DNA from: Aggregatibacter actinomycetemcomitans
GTDB lineage: Bacteria; Pseudomonadota; Gammaproteobacteria; Enterobacterales; Pasteurellaceae
Length of the DNA stretch: 64,000 nucleotides
Assembly: GCF_003130205.1 (NCBI RefSeq)
Contig: NZ_NRDF01000008.1
Coordinates: forward strand, 33,355 to 97,354
Direction: 5' to 3'
Below are positions 47,288-56,004 of the stretch, one piece after another. The translations under genes and the position numbers were made by a program. The notes beneath the pieces are model-generated. The model was given only the letters and a program-made list of their open reading frames with translations, ran no database searches and was not told where the DNA came from. The stretch's first letter is position 1, and every line of letters starts with the position of its first letter.

Positions 47288-48115
47288 TTAGGGTATCTGT
47301 ATTTGCTCGGTTGTCCGCCAAAAGGTTGCAAATCTGGGTTTACCTTTATTGGTTAAACCGCGATATTTATACGTAATGACGGCGCCGATCGGGGGCGGGT
47401 TAATGCGATCATCCAACTTGAAACCCGAACCGATTTTGAATTGCCCTCGATGGTTTTCGCAAGTGAGCGATCCCATCACACTTTCAAACTGCCCTTTGCC
47501 TTTGTGGTGGGCGACAACGGTGCATTCTTCGTCAAGTGCGGTCTTTAATTTGAGTATTTGCGAACTGCGTTTTCTTTCGTAGGGCGCATTAGGATTGCGA
47601 ATGACAATGCCTTCGCCTTTGAGCTGTTCCACCTGCTGCAAAAATTGCTGAATATGTTGTGGGCTCTCAATAGGAATCTGTTCAATAATTTCAATATAGT
47701 CGCTTGGGTTTTGCGCCAAATAGGTTTTTAATTGTGCCAAGCGGGCAAATAAGTCTCCTTCAGCGTCAGGCACATCAAAGACATACAGCTTTAATTTATT
47801 CCAGCCTTTGTCCTGATAAGCGCGAACAATAGAAGAAATGTCGGCAAATTGATCACGTTGACTAAATAATTCGCCATCAATGGCAAAAGGCGGGAATTTT
47901 TCCAGAAAGTAAGTAGGCGGACTCAGTTGCACGCCACCGCGGGTAAACATTTGTTTGCCGTCCCAGTAACCGCGTACACCATCTAATTTTTCGCTCATGA
48001 CCCATCCTGTCACATTTTGATTCTTGTAGCTTTCTAACAGCATTAAATCCGGTTTTTCTGCGTAACAAAAAAGGCTGAAAAAGTAGAGGGTGAGAAGCAG
48101 TTTAAAATGACGCAT
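47288..48115 (-). CDS. Secreted ATP-dependent DNA ligase
   Basis: A 275-residue minimal ATP-dependent ligase of the Haemophilus LigA type, with an adenylation domain and an OB-fold only. The lysine that receives AMP is Lys43 in SEKLDGVRGYW; later motifs are AIDGELF, GEGIVIRNP and LKLKTALDEECTVV. Residues 1-19 form a signal peptide (LLLTLYFFSLFCYA), so it should act in the periplasm. This fits a role near DNA uptake in a competent cell, which is inference. The NAD-dependent replicative ligase would be elsewhere. Confidence 0.9.
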   Translation of the reverse strand: MRHFKLLLTLYFFSLFCYAEKPDLMLLESYKNQNVTGWVMSEKLDGVRGYWDGKQMFTRGGVQLSPPTYFLEKFPPFAIDGELFSQRDQFADISSIVRAYQDKGWNKLKLYVFDVPDAEGDLFARLAQLKTYLAQNPSDYIEIIEQIPIESPQHIQQFLQQVEQLKGEGIVIRNPNAPYERKRSSQILKLKTALDEECTVVAHHKGKGQFESVMGSLTCENHRGQFKIGSGFKLDDRINPPPIGAVITYKYRGLTNKGKPRFATFWRTTEQIQIP

Positions 48116-48219
48116 ACGAGTTCCTTTAAATAAAAAAGGAGCATAGGTAAAGGCGCGCTATAGATAAACAATGCCTGTGAATTTTTGCGACGGCGATCCC
48201 AAATCAAAAATGAAAACAC

Positions 48220-48247
48220 GAAAAAATGCGCTTTGTCTTGGCGCATT
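48220..48247 (-). terminator. Terminator of the elyC gene
   Basis: Read leftward, AATGCGC pairs with GCGCATT across a 9-base loop and is followed by a T run (48220-48224). It lies about 45 bases past the elyC stop. Confidence 0.65.
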
Positions 48248-48291
48248 CTTCGATTGTTTTCGCGGTAAAGTGCGGTCAAAAATCTTGGCGT

Positions 48292-49035
48292 TTATTTTTC
48301 TTTCAAATACCCCATCCATTCTTTCAGTAATTGCATATTTTTTGCTATGGCGCCGGCTTGTGGGATAAAGTGCATCATATTTAACGAATAAGCCTCAGGG
48401 GTAATGCCTTCACCGACACTTGCCGGCAACACTTGAAATCCCTGTCCTTCAAATAACAGTTTGGCGCGTTGCATATGCCATTCATTCGTCACTAAGATGA
48501 TTTTATTGATGCCTTCTTTTTCCAGCAATTGACGGGTATATAACGCATTTTCTTTGGTGGTTAGGGATTTTTCTTCCAGCCACTTGGTCGGCACATGAAA
48601 GAAATCCAGCAGTTCCTGTGCGGATACCTTGGCTTCCGAAGCACCCGTCGGGCTGACACCGCTGATTAATAACGGTAACTGCGTTTCTTTTTGCAAATAA
48701 GCAGCGTAACGCAAACGTTCTAATTGCGTGGCGGAAGAGGCGAGAGGCGCATATAATTCTTTGCTGTCACGCACACCGCCGCCCAGTAACACAATAGCTT
48801 GCGCCTGCTTGTAATCCTCTAAGGTTAAATGATCTTCCGTCACCAAGCTGTCTTTAAGGATTTGCGCCGTGTAAGGAATGCTGACCACATAAAGAATCAA
48901 AATGCCAAGCAAAGCGCATAAACGCCCTACGGCTTTGCATCTGATTAATGAAAAAAATAAGGAAAGCAACCATAAAATCAATACATTAAATGGTGGCAAC
49001 AGCATAGCGGTGATGAGTTTTTTGAGTTCGAACAT
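48292..49035 (-). CDS. elyC: ElyC-like DUF218 envelope protein
   Basis: A 247-residue protein with two N-terminal membrane helices (about residues 8-30 and 38-58) and a periplasmic DUF218 domain (IVLLGGGVRDSKELY, LLISGVSPTGASEAKV, LTTKENALYT, LVTNEWHMQRA). This layout matches E. coli ElyC, which supports peptidoglycan precursor metabolism at low temperature. SanA and YdcF are alternative relatives. The biochemical activity of the domain is unsettled. It lies 12 bases downstream of yoeB. Confidence 0.82.
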   Translation of the reverse strand: MFELKKLITAMLLPPFNVLILWLLSLFFSLIRCKAVGRLCALLGILILYVVSIPYTAQILKDSLVTEDHLTLEDYKQAQAIVLLGGGVRDSKELYAPLASSATQLERLRYAAYLQKETQLPLLISGVSPTGASEAKVSAQELLDFFHVPTKWLEEKSLTTKENALYTRQLLEKEGINKIILVTNEWHMQRAKLLFEGQGFQVLPASVGEGITPEAYSLNMMHFIPQAGAIAKNMQLLKEWMGYLKEK

Positions 49036-49047
49036 ATTAAACGTTTT

Positions 49048-49302
49048 TTAGTAGTGATAGCGGCATTGAATAATCGTTAAATGGCTATCCGATACTTGGT
49101 ATACAAGACGATGCTCTTTATCTATTCTTCTAGACCAAAACCCGGATAACTGATGTTTTAAAGGTTCAGGATTGCCTAAGCCTTCGAAAGGTGATCTGGT
49201 AATATTTTGGATAAGTTTATTAATGCGCAACAACGTCTTTTTATCAACTTGCTGCCAATAAAGATAATCTTCCCAGGCGGTTTCCGTCCAAGCTAAAATC
49301 AT
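49048..49302 (-). CDS. yoeB: Toxin YoeB
   Basis: An 84-residue ribosome-dependent mRNA endonuclease of the RelE superfamily. The YoeB signatures are clear: WTETAWEDYLYWQQVDKK, LINKLIQNI-like, PFEGLGNPEPLKHQLSGFWSRRIDKEHRLVY, and the end CRYHY with the catalytic C-terminal His-Tyr. It overlaps the antitoxin gene by 4 bases, the normal yefM-yoeB order. Confidence 0.95.
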   Translation of the reverse strand: MILAWTETAWEDYLYWQQVDKKTLLRINKLIQNITRSPFEGLGNPEPLKHQLSGFWSRRIDKEHRLVYQVSDSHLTIIQCRYHY

Positions 49303-49550
49303 TCCTGGAGTTCCCGTTCGATGATTTTACCTGAATTGAGCTGGTCAATAGAGGCTAATAAACGCTCTCTATTTTTGGGGCTGCGTAATAAATAAGCCGT
49401 TTCTTCGTAAGCTGCGAAATCTTCTAAACTCATTACAACAGTGTGTTTGCCATTTTGTCTGGTAATCATGACTGGGCTATGATCTGCTACCACCTGATCA
49501 AGTGTGGTTGCCAATTCTGCACGAAACGCAGAATAACTTATTACATTCAT
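49299..49550 (-). CDS. yefM: Antitoxin YefM
   Basis: An 83-residue Phd/YefM antitoxin from ATG 49550 (MNVISYSAFR). The N-terminal part (ATTLDQVVADHSPVMITRQNGKHTVVMSLEDF) is the DNA-binding dimer fold, and the C-terminal part wraps YoeB. A longer frame to 49622 would cross the operator and is unlikely. GGAGAAT precedes the ATG. Auto-repression is probable through the palindrome just upstream. Confidence 0.94.
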   Translation of the reverse strand: MNVISYSAFRAELATTLDQVVADHSPVMITRQNGKHTVVMSLEDFAAYEETAYLLRSPKNRERLLASIDQLNSGKIIERELQE

Positions 49551-49571
49551 GTTATTCTCCTTAATAAAAAC

Positions 49572-49593
49572 ATTGTACAAATTATTGCACAAT
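49572..49593. promoter_or_regulatory. Likely YefM operator
   Basis: ATTGTACAA and TTGCACAAT form an inverted pair (8 of 9) with a 4-base centre, containing TGTACA, the core of known YefM sites. It is 22 bases before the yefM ATG. Confidence 0.55.
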
Positions 49594-49599
49594 AAAAAG

Positions 49600-49624
49600 A
49601 TGTGCTCAATAAAAAAGCACACAT
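49600..49624 (-). terminator. Terminator of the pyruvyltransferase-like gene
   Basis: TGTGCT and AGCACA pair across about 9 bases and, on the minus strand, run into TCTTTTTATT. It ends the 52-49.6 kb leftward unit before yefM. Confidence 0.6.
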
Positions 49625-49658
49625 TTTATGATGTATGCTTTCTGAATATGATTTCTAC

Positions 49659-50615
49659 TTATTTATAAAACGTCACAAAATCCAACCCTTTGGTCCATAA
49701 ATTGGCGTAGCCCGTATTTTTGCCGTAGGTGTTATCGCAGACGACATTAGGGATTTCCAACAGGCTGGAGAATATATGTCCGTGCAGGCGGGTGGTGGTG
49801 ATGTTGTCGTAGCCGAGAAAATCCTGCGCCACGCGTTTTACAATGCGCAGGGTGTAATTTTTCCAGACGAACTGGACGAGATCTTTTAACCAGCATAGTC
49901 GATATTTGTTGGCAAATTTGGCTAAACGCCAGCTTAGCGCGAGAACCAGGCTGTCGCGTTTGGATAAGATGTCATCCCAGTCTTTAATATGGCTACCGGC
50001 AGGTAATTGTGCGGTGATGTTTTTTTCAATGTCGCTGGCTTCAATGTCTTTGCGGAGAAAATACAGAGCTTTTCCGGTGTGTGTGTTTTTGGTAGGCAAG
50101 GTACCATACAGTTCGTGAGCCATGTCCGGCGATAAATACACATTTGGGGAAAACGCTTCAAAGTCTTTTGCCGTGCGTTCGTCCCGCGCCAACAAATGGC
50201 AATCGGGATGCTGGCGGAAAAGTGCGGTGGATTTTTCCAGTGTTTTTGGGTTTTTATAGAACAGGGTTTGTGGCAAAACAATGATGCGGTTGTTCGGGAA
50301 TGTTTGCACAATGGCTTCGCGCAGATTTTGATGTTGCGGGTAAAGATCGCCGAAATTACCGCCGCCATGCAGTAAAATCGTGGTATTCGGTGTGATTTTT
50401 TGTTTGATTTCGTCAATATTCGTATCGTATTCGCTACGTTTTAACCTCACATGAATGTTGTGATCGGTAAAAAATTGTTCCGTTCCGTGATAAATCAATA
50501 AATCGCCCACATTTAAATGTAACGGATAATCCAGATAAAACACGTCATTTTTATCTTTGATTAAATCCGCAATGGGCGCCAGCTTATGTTTTAAATCAAT
50601 AAGTTGTTGATTCAT
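49659..50615 (-). CDS. Polysaccharide pyruvyl transferase family protein
   Basis: A 318-residue protein of the pyruvyltransferase (ExoV/CsaB/WcaK) superfamily. Visible blocks are LDYPLHLNVGDLLIYHGTE, ILLHGGGNFGDLYP, RIIVLPQTLFYK, LARDERTAKDF, ISPDMAH-like LSPDMAHEL, and TTRLHGHIFSSLLEIP. The family usually adds a pyruvate ketal to a sugar in an exopolysaccharide, though some members differ. It begins 4 bases inside the end of the flippase gene, so the two are co-translated. The sugar acceptor is unknown. Confidence 0.82.
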   Translation of the reverse strand: MNQQLIDLKHKLAPIADLIKDKNDVFYLDYPLHLNVGDLLIYHGTEQFFTDHNIHVRLKRSEYDTNIDEIKQKITPNTTILLHGGGNFGDLYPQHQNLREAIVQTFPNNRIIVLPQTLFYKNPKTLEKSTALFRQHPDCHLLARDERTAKDFEAFSPNVYLSPDMAHELYGTLPTKNTHTGKALYFLRKDIEASDIEKNITAQLPAGSHIKDWDDILSKRDSLVLALSWRLAKFANKYRLCWLKDLVQFVWKNYTLRIVKRVAQDFLGYDNITTTRLHGHIFSSLLEIPNVVCDNTYGKNTGYANLWTKGLDFVTFYK

Positions 50616-52135
50616 TTTCTCACTCTTTTCAGTAAATAGCTAAATAAGACGTTTTTTTCTGCTTTGTTTAATCCGATGAGCAGGATGAGTGCAAACAGAA
50701 CGATTTCAATAAGGATGGCTTCGCCGATAAATTCCACGAGGGAATACGTGCGTTGCGTGTTCGATAAATAAATTAAACCCAATAAAAAGGCAAAAATAAT
50801 GCCGATATTCAGTAAGTATGAGACAAATTCTTTTCGATTAAATTTAATTTTGTTGTTAATAAAATACAGACGGTAAATTTGCATGAGTGAGGCGGTGCAG
50901 AATTTGCCGATGAACGCAAACACCGGATTGTAGCCCAGTGTGAATAAATAATAGGCGAGCGGTACGGTGCACAGGTCAATGGTTGCCAAAACGATGTTGT
51001 ATCGTTTGATGGTGTGCGAACCGATGGCAAGCGCCGTCATCCAGAAGGAACCCGCCATGGCGCTGATTAAGGAACAAACAATGGTGGCTTGCACCAGTTT
51101 ATCGGAATATTGCGGCACATGATCGCCCAGCCAAAGGGTGAGCAATGTATGGCTGAAATACAACACCGGCGCCGATAAAATGGCGATTAAATAGAAGGAA
51201 TATTTTGACGTGCCTAAAATTAACTTTTTGTTGCGATCGTAGTCTTTCGCGGCGTAAGACTGTACCAGTTGCGGATTGAACGCCACCTGGAAATTATTGA
51301 CGAAACTGTACACCGCCGTATCGACTTGTGTGGCAATGCCCACGGCGGCATTGGCGGTGACGCCGAAGAAGAGATTGGTCACCATATTTAAGCCTTGGGT
51401 GGAACCCACATAAGCTACCTGCCCCACCAACATCCAGCCGGAAAAACGCATCATTTCTTTGATTTTGCCGAGATCTTTTTGAAACTGAAAGCGGGTTTCT
51501 GCGTGAAAGGCGTTGCGGGTGAAACGAAAATACAGGGTGAAAACCAATAAACTTACGCACAGCAGCAGTAAACTGTAAGAAATCAATTTATCGTGGTTTT
51601 CTATTTGCGTGAGAATAAAAATTGCGCCCAGTTTTAAGCCGGTTTCCGCCAACCCGAGCCAGGCATAAAAGGACATTCGCTCATGCGCCACGATCATAGC
51701 GTTAAAGGGTACTTTAATGATTTCCACCAACGCAATGAGCAATGCTACCTGGTACACAATGTTGGCGGCGTTCATACGCGGGGCGGGAATGTTCAATTTA
51801 TGATTTAAAAACCATAATCCTGCCGTTTCCGCCAGAATCACCACGACCAGCATAATAAACAGGTGATTCAAGATGCTGATGTTAAAAACCTGATTTACTC
51901 TGCTTGAGTCGTTTGAGGCTTTTTCCACGTTAATAAAACGCTGGGTGGTTGCCGTCATAGTGCCGTTGAAAAACGAAAACAAAATCACCACGCCCATCAC
52001 AATGGTGTAAATCCCGAAATCTTCTACGCCGAGCACCCGTAGCACCACGCGTGAAATATACAGCATGGCGCCCATATTGAAGAGCATTCGGATATAAAGA
52101 AACAGGGTGTTTTTTGCGATGGTTTTGTTGGACAT
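50612..52135 (-). CDS. Wzx-type polysaccharide flippase
   Basis: A 507-residue inner-membrane protein with about 12-14 hydrophobic helices, of the MOP/PST exporter superfamily. The N-terminus NTLFLYIRMLFNMGAMLYISRVVLRVLGVEDFGIY is typical of Wzx/RfbX. It should flip lipid-linked oligosaccharide units to the periplasmic face. I chose ATG 52135 (MSNKTIAKN); the frame opens upstream to 52207 without conservation. It is divergent from the GT25 gene, with about 130 bases between them. Confidence 0.85.
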   Translation of the reverse strand: MSNKTIAKNTLFLYIRMLFNMGAMLYISRVVLRVLGVEDFGIYTIVMGVVILFSFFNGTMTATTQRFINVEKASNDSSRVNQVFNISILNHLFIMLVVVILAETAGLWFLNHKLNIPAPRMNAANIVYQVALLIALVEIIKVPFNAMIVAHERMSFYAWLGLAETGLKLGAIFILTQIENHDKLISYSLLLLCVSLLVFTLYFRFTRNAFHAETRFQFQKDLGKIKEMMRFSGWMLVGQVAYVGSTQGLNMVTNLFFGVTANAAVGIATQVDTAVYSFVNNFQVAFNPQLVQSYAAKDYDRNKKLILGTSKYSFYLIAILSAPVLYFSHTLLTLWLGDHVPQYSDKLVQATIVCSLISAMAGSFWMTALAIGSHTIKRYNIVLATIDLCTVPLAYYLFTLGYNPVFAFIGKFCTASLMQIYRLYFINNKIKFNRKEFVSYLLNIGIIFAFLLGLIYLSNTQRTYSLVEFIGEAILIEIVLFALILLIGLNKAEKNVLFSYLLKRVRK

Positions 52136-52265
52136 GATGAGAATTAATCTTGACCTTTTTCCGTAAAATAGGTGGGGGATTATAGTTTTCTTTAGTATAA
52201 TCAGCAATCTATTATGTAATTATTTAGACTTCGCATAATCAAATATACAACAGATTTTAATTGAG

Positions 52266-53042
52266 ATGATTATGAATAAATATTTGGTTTCACTAGACAA
52301 AGACGTTCAGCGTCGTGAGCTGTTTTTTGCACAGCCCGGTACGGCGGAATTTTCGGTTTTCCCGGCAATAAATACCATGCAAAAGGATTGGGATGTGCTG
52401 TCGGCGGTGTTTAATCCGGTCAAATTTGAACAGCACTACGGGCGTAAAGTAACCAAAGGTGAAATCGGTTGTACTCTGAGTCATCTTGAGGTTTACCGCC
52501 AAATTGTCGCTGATGAAAAGGTGGCGGAAAAGGATTATGCCTTGGTGTGTGAAGACGATGCCCTGTTCAATAAAAATTTACCTGAAAATCTGACCGCACT
52601 TTTGGCGCAACATTGTACGGCGGACATCATCCTTATCGGGCAATCCAAAATTGCCGGATTTGATGACATGGAACTGGAAATCAATTATCCGACCACGTTT
52701 GCCTTTTTACGCGCCAATGTGGGTGCCGCCACTTATGCCTATCCGTATAAAAGCTATTTTGCCGGCACCGTGGCGTATTTAATCAAAAAATCCGCTGCAC
52801 GGACGTTTCTTGCCATTTTGGAACAGGAAAAACCGTTTTGGCTCGCTGACGATTTTCTGTTATTTGAAACCCAATTTAAGCTGAACAATAACGTGGTGCG
52901 CCCGTTGATGGTAATTGAAAACCCACAACTGGTGAGTAATTTGGAAGCCGTGCGCGGGTCGAAGTCCAATAATTTAGCGAAAAAACTGCTGAAATACCCG
53001 TTGAAAAAACTGTTAGCCGTGAAGAAGAACTTAGGAAAATAA
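52266..53042 (+). CDS. Glycosyltransferase family 25 protein
   Basis: A 258-residue GT25 (LPS biosynthesis) enzyme, a family that adds galactose or glucose to lipooligosaccharide in Haemophilus and Neisseria. Seen are the start [16 protein letters not shown], the [16 protein letters not shown] block and the DxD-like EDDALF near residue 97. A second ATG at 52272 (MNKYLV) is equally possible. A basic C-terminal tail ([15 protein letters not shown]) may bind membrane. An uptake signal lies within it. The sugar specificity is unknown. Confidence 0.85.
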   Translation: MIMNKYLVSLDKDVQRRELFFAQPGTAEFSVFPAINTMQKDWDVLSAVFNPVKFEQHYGRKVTKGEIGCTLSHLEVYRQIVADEKVAEKDYALVCEDDALFNKNLPENLTALLAQHCTADIILIGQSKIAGFDDMELEINYPTTFAFLRANVGAATYAYPYKSYFAGTVAYLIKKSAARTFLAILEQEKPFWLADDFLLFETQFKLNNNVVRPLMVIENPQLVSNLEAVRGSKSNNLAKKLLKYPLKKLLAVKKNLGK

Positions 53043-53050
53043 CGAAAAAA

Positions 53051-54244
53051 ATGACCGCACTTTTTAATCTGTTTTACCTTTATGATCCTTGGTTCTTCCA
53101 TTTTTTGCGAATGTCGCTCATTGCCGGGCTGATTGCGCTGGCAGTGTTGGCGTATCGGTTAGTAAAAAAACGGCAAACCAACGGCATTATCGTGCCGTTA
53201 GACAGCCTTGCCGTATTATGCGGCTTGATTCTGTTCAGTGTGATCCCCTTGTTGGTTAACGGCACGCGGGATCTTTCCGTCATCATGATGTACGTGAAGG
53301 GCTTTGTGTTATTTGTTTTGGGCATCGGCATCTATAACGTTTTTTATGCAGATGCCCACGGTCAGCAAAGAATGGTGCGGGATCTGCAAATCGGCGTGGT
53401 GACGCAGTTCGTTCTGGGCTTATTGGCGCTTTTCGGCGTGTCTTTTATAATTGATTTCCTGCTTGCCACGAACGCGCTGCTGCCGGCGCGGTTTTATGGT
53501 TCCGAACAGGAATATCGCTTATATAACGTGACATCGGCGGCTTTTTTCCAGCTAAGTTTGTTCTATTTAATGCTGTTTCATTTTCTGCTTGCCTACAACG
53601 CGAAACATAACCGCATTCCAAGTTTGATTATCTTCTTTATGTTGTGCATCGGTTTGATTTCCGGCAGAACCTTTTTGCTGCTTTCGGCGGTGAGCATTTT
53701 GTTGTACTTCAAAGTGCGGTATATTCCGGTAGTGATTTCGTTTGCCGTTTTGCTGCTATTGTTGGCGTATTTCCTGCCGGGTAATAAATATGTGGCGCAC
53801 GCCTTGGAGCCGGTGATTAATGTGTTACATGGTGCGGGCTTTGTCAGTTCTTCGACAGATACGTTAGTGGAAAAACATTTATTTATGCCGACATTAAAAC
53901 AATTTATTTCCGGCGACGGGCTTTATATGACGGGGCAAACGGAAGTGGGACGTTATTACGGTCACACAGATTCCGGGTTCTTGCGTCAGATTTTGTACGG
54001 CGGCGTGACTTATGCGCTGGTGTGTTTTTTAGTGACTTTCTATTTTGTGCGTAAAGTGGCGATAAATTGGTTTGACGGCAGTTGGAAATTCATGCTTTCC
54101 GCCTTTGTGATTCTCGCCGCCTGCAACGTGAAAGCCGACACTTTCGCTTTCCCGGGCATTATGTTTGTAATGTTGATGTTCTTCTCTTTATTTGGTTCAC
54201 ATGGCAAACAACTTGTGTTATTTAAACAAAAGGAGGCGAAATAA
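53051..54244 (+). CDS. O-antigen polymerase-like (Wzy-type) membrane protein
   Basis: A 397-residue protein with about 10-12 hydrophobic helices and a larger periplasmic loop in the second half (KHLFMPTLKQFISGDGLYMTGQTEVGRYYGHTDSGFLRQILYGG). The stretch GHTDSGFLR resembles the Wzy/EpsG-type loop. The role is inferred from topology and neighbours, as Wzy proteins share little sequence. Its first five codons (MTALF) lie inside an uptake signal. It overlaps the next gene by one base (TAATG). Confidence 0.7.
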   Translation: MTALFNLFYLYDPWFFHFLRMSLIAGLIALAVLAYRLVKKRQTNGIIVPLDSLAVLCGLILFSVIPLLVNGTRDLSVIMMYVKGFVLFVLGIGIYNVFYADAHGQQRMVRDLQIGVVTQFVLGLLALFGVSFIIDFLLATNALLPARFYGSEQEYRLYNVTSAAFFQLSLFYLMLFHFLLAYNAKHNRIPSLIIFFMLCIGLISGRTFLLLSAVSILLYFKVRYIPVVISFAVLLLLLAYFLPGNKYVAHALEPVINVLHGAGFVSSSTDTLVEKHLFMPTLKQFISGDGLYMTGQTEVGRYYGHTDSGFLRQILYGGVTYALVCFLVTFYFVRKVAINWFDGSWKFMLSAFVILAACNVKADTFAFPGIMFVMLMFFSLFGSHGKQLVLFKQKEAK

Positions 54245-55125
54245 TGTTCAGTATCATCGTTCCTTCTTATAATCGCAAAGAGGAAATGCCCGCGCTGTTG
54301 GAAAGTTTAAGCCAACAAACTGCGCATGATTTTGAAGTGGTGGTTGTGGACGATTGCTCGAAAGAACCTGTTACAGTGGTGCAAAATTATCCTTTCCCCG
54401 TGCGGGTGATTCGCAACGAAATCAATCAGGGCGCGGCGGAAAGTCGCAATATCGGTGCGCGCCATGCACAACATGACTGGTTATTGTTTTTAGACGATGA
54501 CGATCGTTTCGCTAATGATAAATGTGAAAAATTGGCAGCGATGATTGCCGATCATGCCGACATTAACTTTATCTATCACCCGGCGAAATGCGAAATGGTG
54601 AATGAAGGCTTTACTTATGTCACGCATCCCATTGATCCGCAACATATCAGCATTGAAAGCATTTTGTTGGCGAATAAAATCGGCGGTATGCCGATGATCG
54701 GCGTGAAGAAAGATTTGTTCTTAAAAATAGGCGGATTATCCACCGCACTTCGTTCTTTGGAAGATTATGATTTTCTGTTGAAATTGTTGCAGGAGCCCGA
54801 ATTCACGCCTTGCAAGGTAAATGAACCGCTGACCTATTGCACCTTCCACACCAAACGGGCAAGCGTTTCCACAGATACCACCAATACGCAAAAAGCCATT
54901 GATTATATTCGTGAGCATTATGTAAAAACGCCGGAACAGGCGCGCAATTTCAAGATTAACGCCAGTTATATTCTGGCTTATCCGCATATCATGAATTTAT
55001 CCCGCAAAGCGGCGAAATATTATTTTGATATTTTTAAACAGACCAGAAGTCTGAAACAATTAATTATTGCCTTGGTAGTGCTGATTTCGCCTAAATTGGC
55101 GATTAATTTGAAGCGGTTTATGTAA
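54244..55125 (+). CDS. Glycosyltransferase family 2 protein
   Basis: A 293-residue GT-A enzyme. The start FSIIVPSYNRKEEMPALLESLSQQT and VVVDDCSK bind the nucleotide sugar, and FLDDDDR near residue 83 is the DxD metal site. LRSLEDYDFLLKLLQ near residue 180 is the ED acceptor/base motif. A membrane-near tail follows. It is translationally coupled to the polymerase-like gene. Donor and acceptor are unknown. Confidence 0.88.
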   Translation: MFSIIVPSYNRKEEMPALLESLSQQTAHDFEVVVVDDCSKEPVTVVQNYPFPVRVIRNEINQGAAESRNIGARHAQHDWLLFLDDDDRFANDKCEKLAAMIADHADINFIYHPAKCEMVNEGFTYVTHPIDPQHISIESILLANKIGGMPMIGVKKDLFLKIGGLSTALRSLEDYDFLLKLLQEPEFTPCKVNEPLTYCTFHTKRASVSTDTTNTQKAIDYIREHYVKTPEQARNFKINASYILAYPHIMNLSRKAAKYYFDIFKQTRSLKQLIIALVVLISPKLAINLKRFM

Positions 55126-55199
55126 ATAGCGCATTGATTGTATGCGTCTCCGGATGTGTACCATTGAAATTGAAGAAGAAAAGAGTAGAGTAGTTGGTA

Positions 55200-56003
55200 G
55201 TGAAATTTTCAGTGTTAATGTCCTTATATATTAAGGAAAATCCACAATATTTAAGAGAATGTTTGGAAAGTTTGGTGGCACAAACCTGCCCTGCCGATGA
55301 AGTCGTACTGGTGTTTGATGGCGCGGTGACGCCTGAATTGGAAGCGGTGGTTGCCGAGTTTGAATCGAAGCTGCCGTTTAATTTGGTGAAATTACCGAAC
55401 AATTTAGGTTTAGGCAAAGCTCTCAACGAAGGTTTAAAATATTGCTCGCGCGACTGGGTTCTGCGCATGGATACCGATGATATTTGCGTGCCGGAACGTT
55501 TTGCCAAACAGGTGGCGTTTATTGAACAACATCCTGATACTATAGTGTTCGGTGGGCAAATTGCCGAATTCGGTGAAAATATCCATGACATAGTGGCATA
55601 TCGAAATGTGCCGACTTCTGCGCAAGACATCGTTACATTTACCCAAAAACGCTGCCCGTTTAATCACATGACGGTGGCGTATCAAAAAAGTGCGGTCATA
55701 AATTGCGGCGGATATGAGGATTTACAGGAAGATTATTATTTGTGGATCAAACTGGTGGCGCAAGGGCAGCGCGTAGCAAATTTACCCGATATTTTGGTCT
55801 ATGCGCGCGTCGGCAACGGCATGGTAGGGCGACGCCGTGGTTTAAACCAAGCCAAAGCGGAATGGCGCTTATTTAAGCTAAAACACCATCTTGGCATTCA
55901 GGGATTTTTATCCGGGCTATTCACTTTTGTCCTGCGTTCCGGTGCCAGATTATTGCCGACATCATTACTGAAAAACATCTATCAAACCTTTTTAAGAAAA
56001 TAA
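55200..56003 (+). CDS. Glycosyltransferase family 2 protein (AmsE/Lsg-like)
   Basis: About 267 residues with a GT2 fold: KFSVLMSLYIKENPQYLRECLESL, LPNNLGLGKALNEGL, RMDTDDICVPERF (DxD at about residue 90) and LQEDYYLWIKLV. It resembles the AmsE-type exopolysaccharide and Lsg-type lipooligosaccharide transferases. No ATG fits the start; GTG 55200 or TTG 55194 must be used. It ends one base before mltB. An uptake signal encodes KSAVI inside it. Confidence 0.85.
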   Translation: MKFSVLMSLYIKENPQYLRECLESLVAQTCPADEVVLVFDGAVTPELEAVVAEFESKLPFNLVKLPNNLGLGKALNEGLKYCSRDWVLRMDTDDICVPERFAKQVAFIEQHPDTIVFGGQIAEFGENIHDIVAYRNVPTSAQDIVTFTQKRCPFNHMTVAYQKSAVINCGGYEDLQEDYYLWIKLVAQGQRVANLPDILVYARVGNGMVGRRRGLNQAKAEWRLFKLKHHLGIQGFLSGLFTFVLRSGARLLPTSLLKNIYQTFLRK

Positions 56004-56004
56004 C

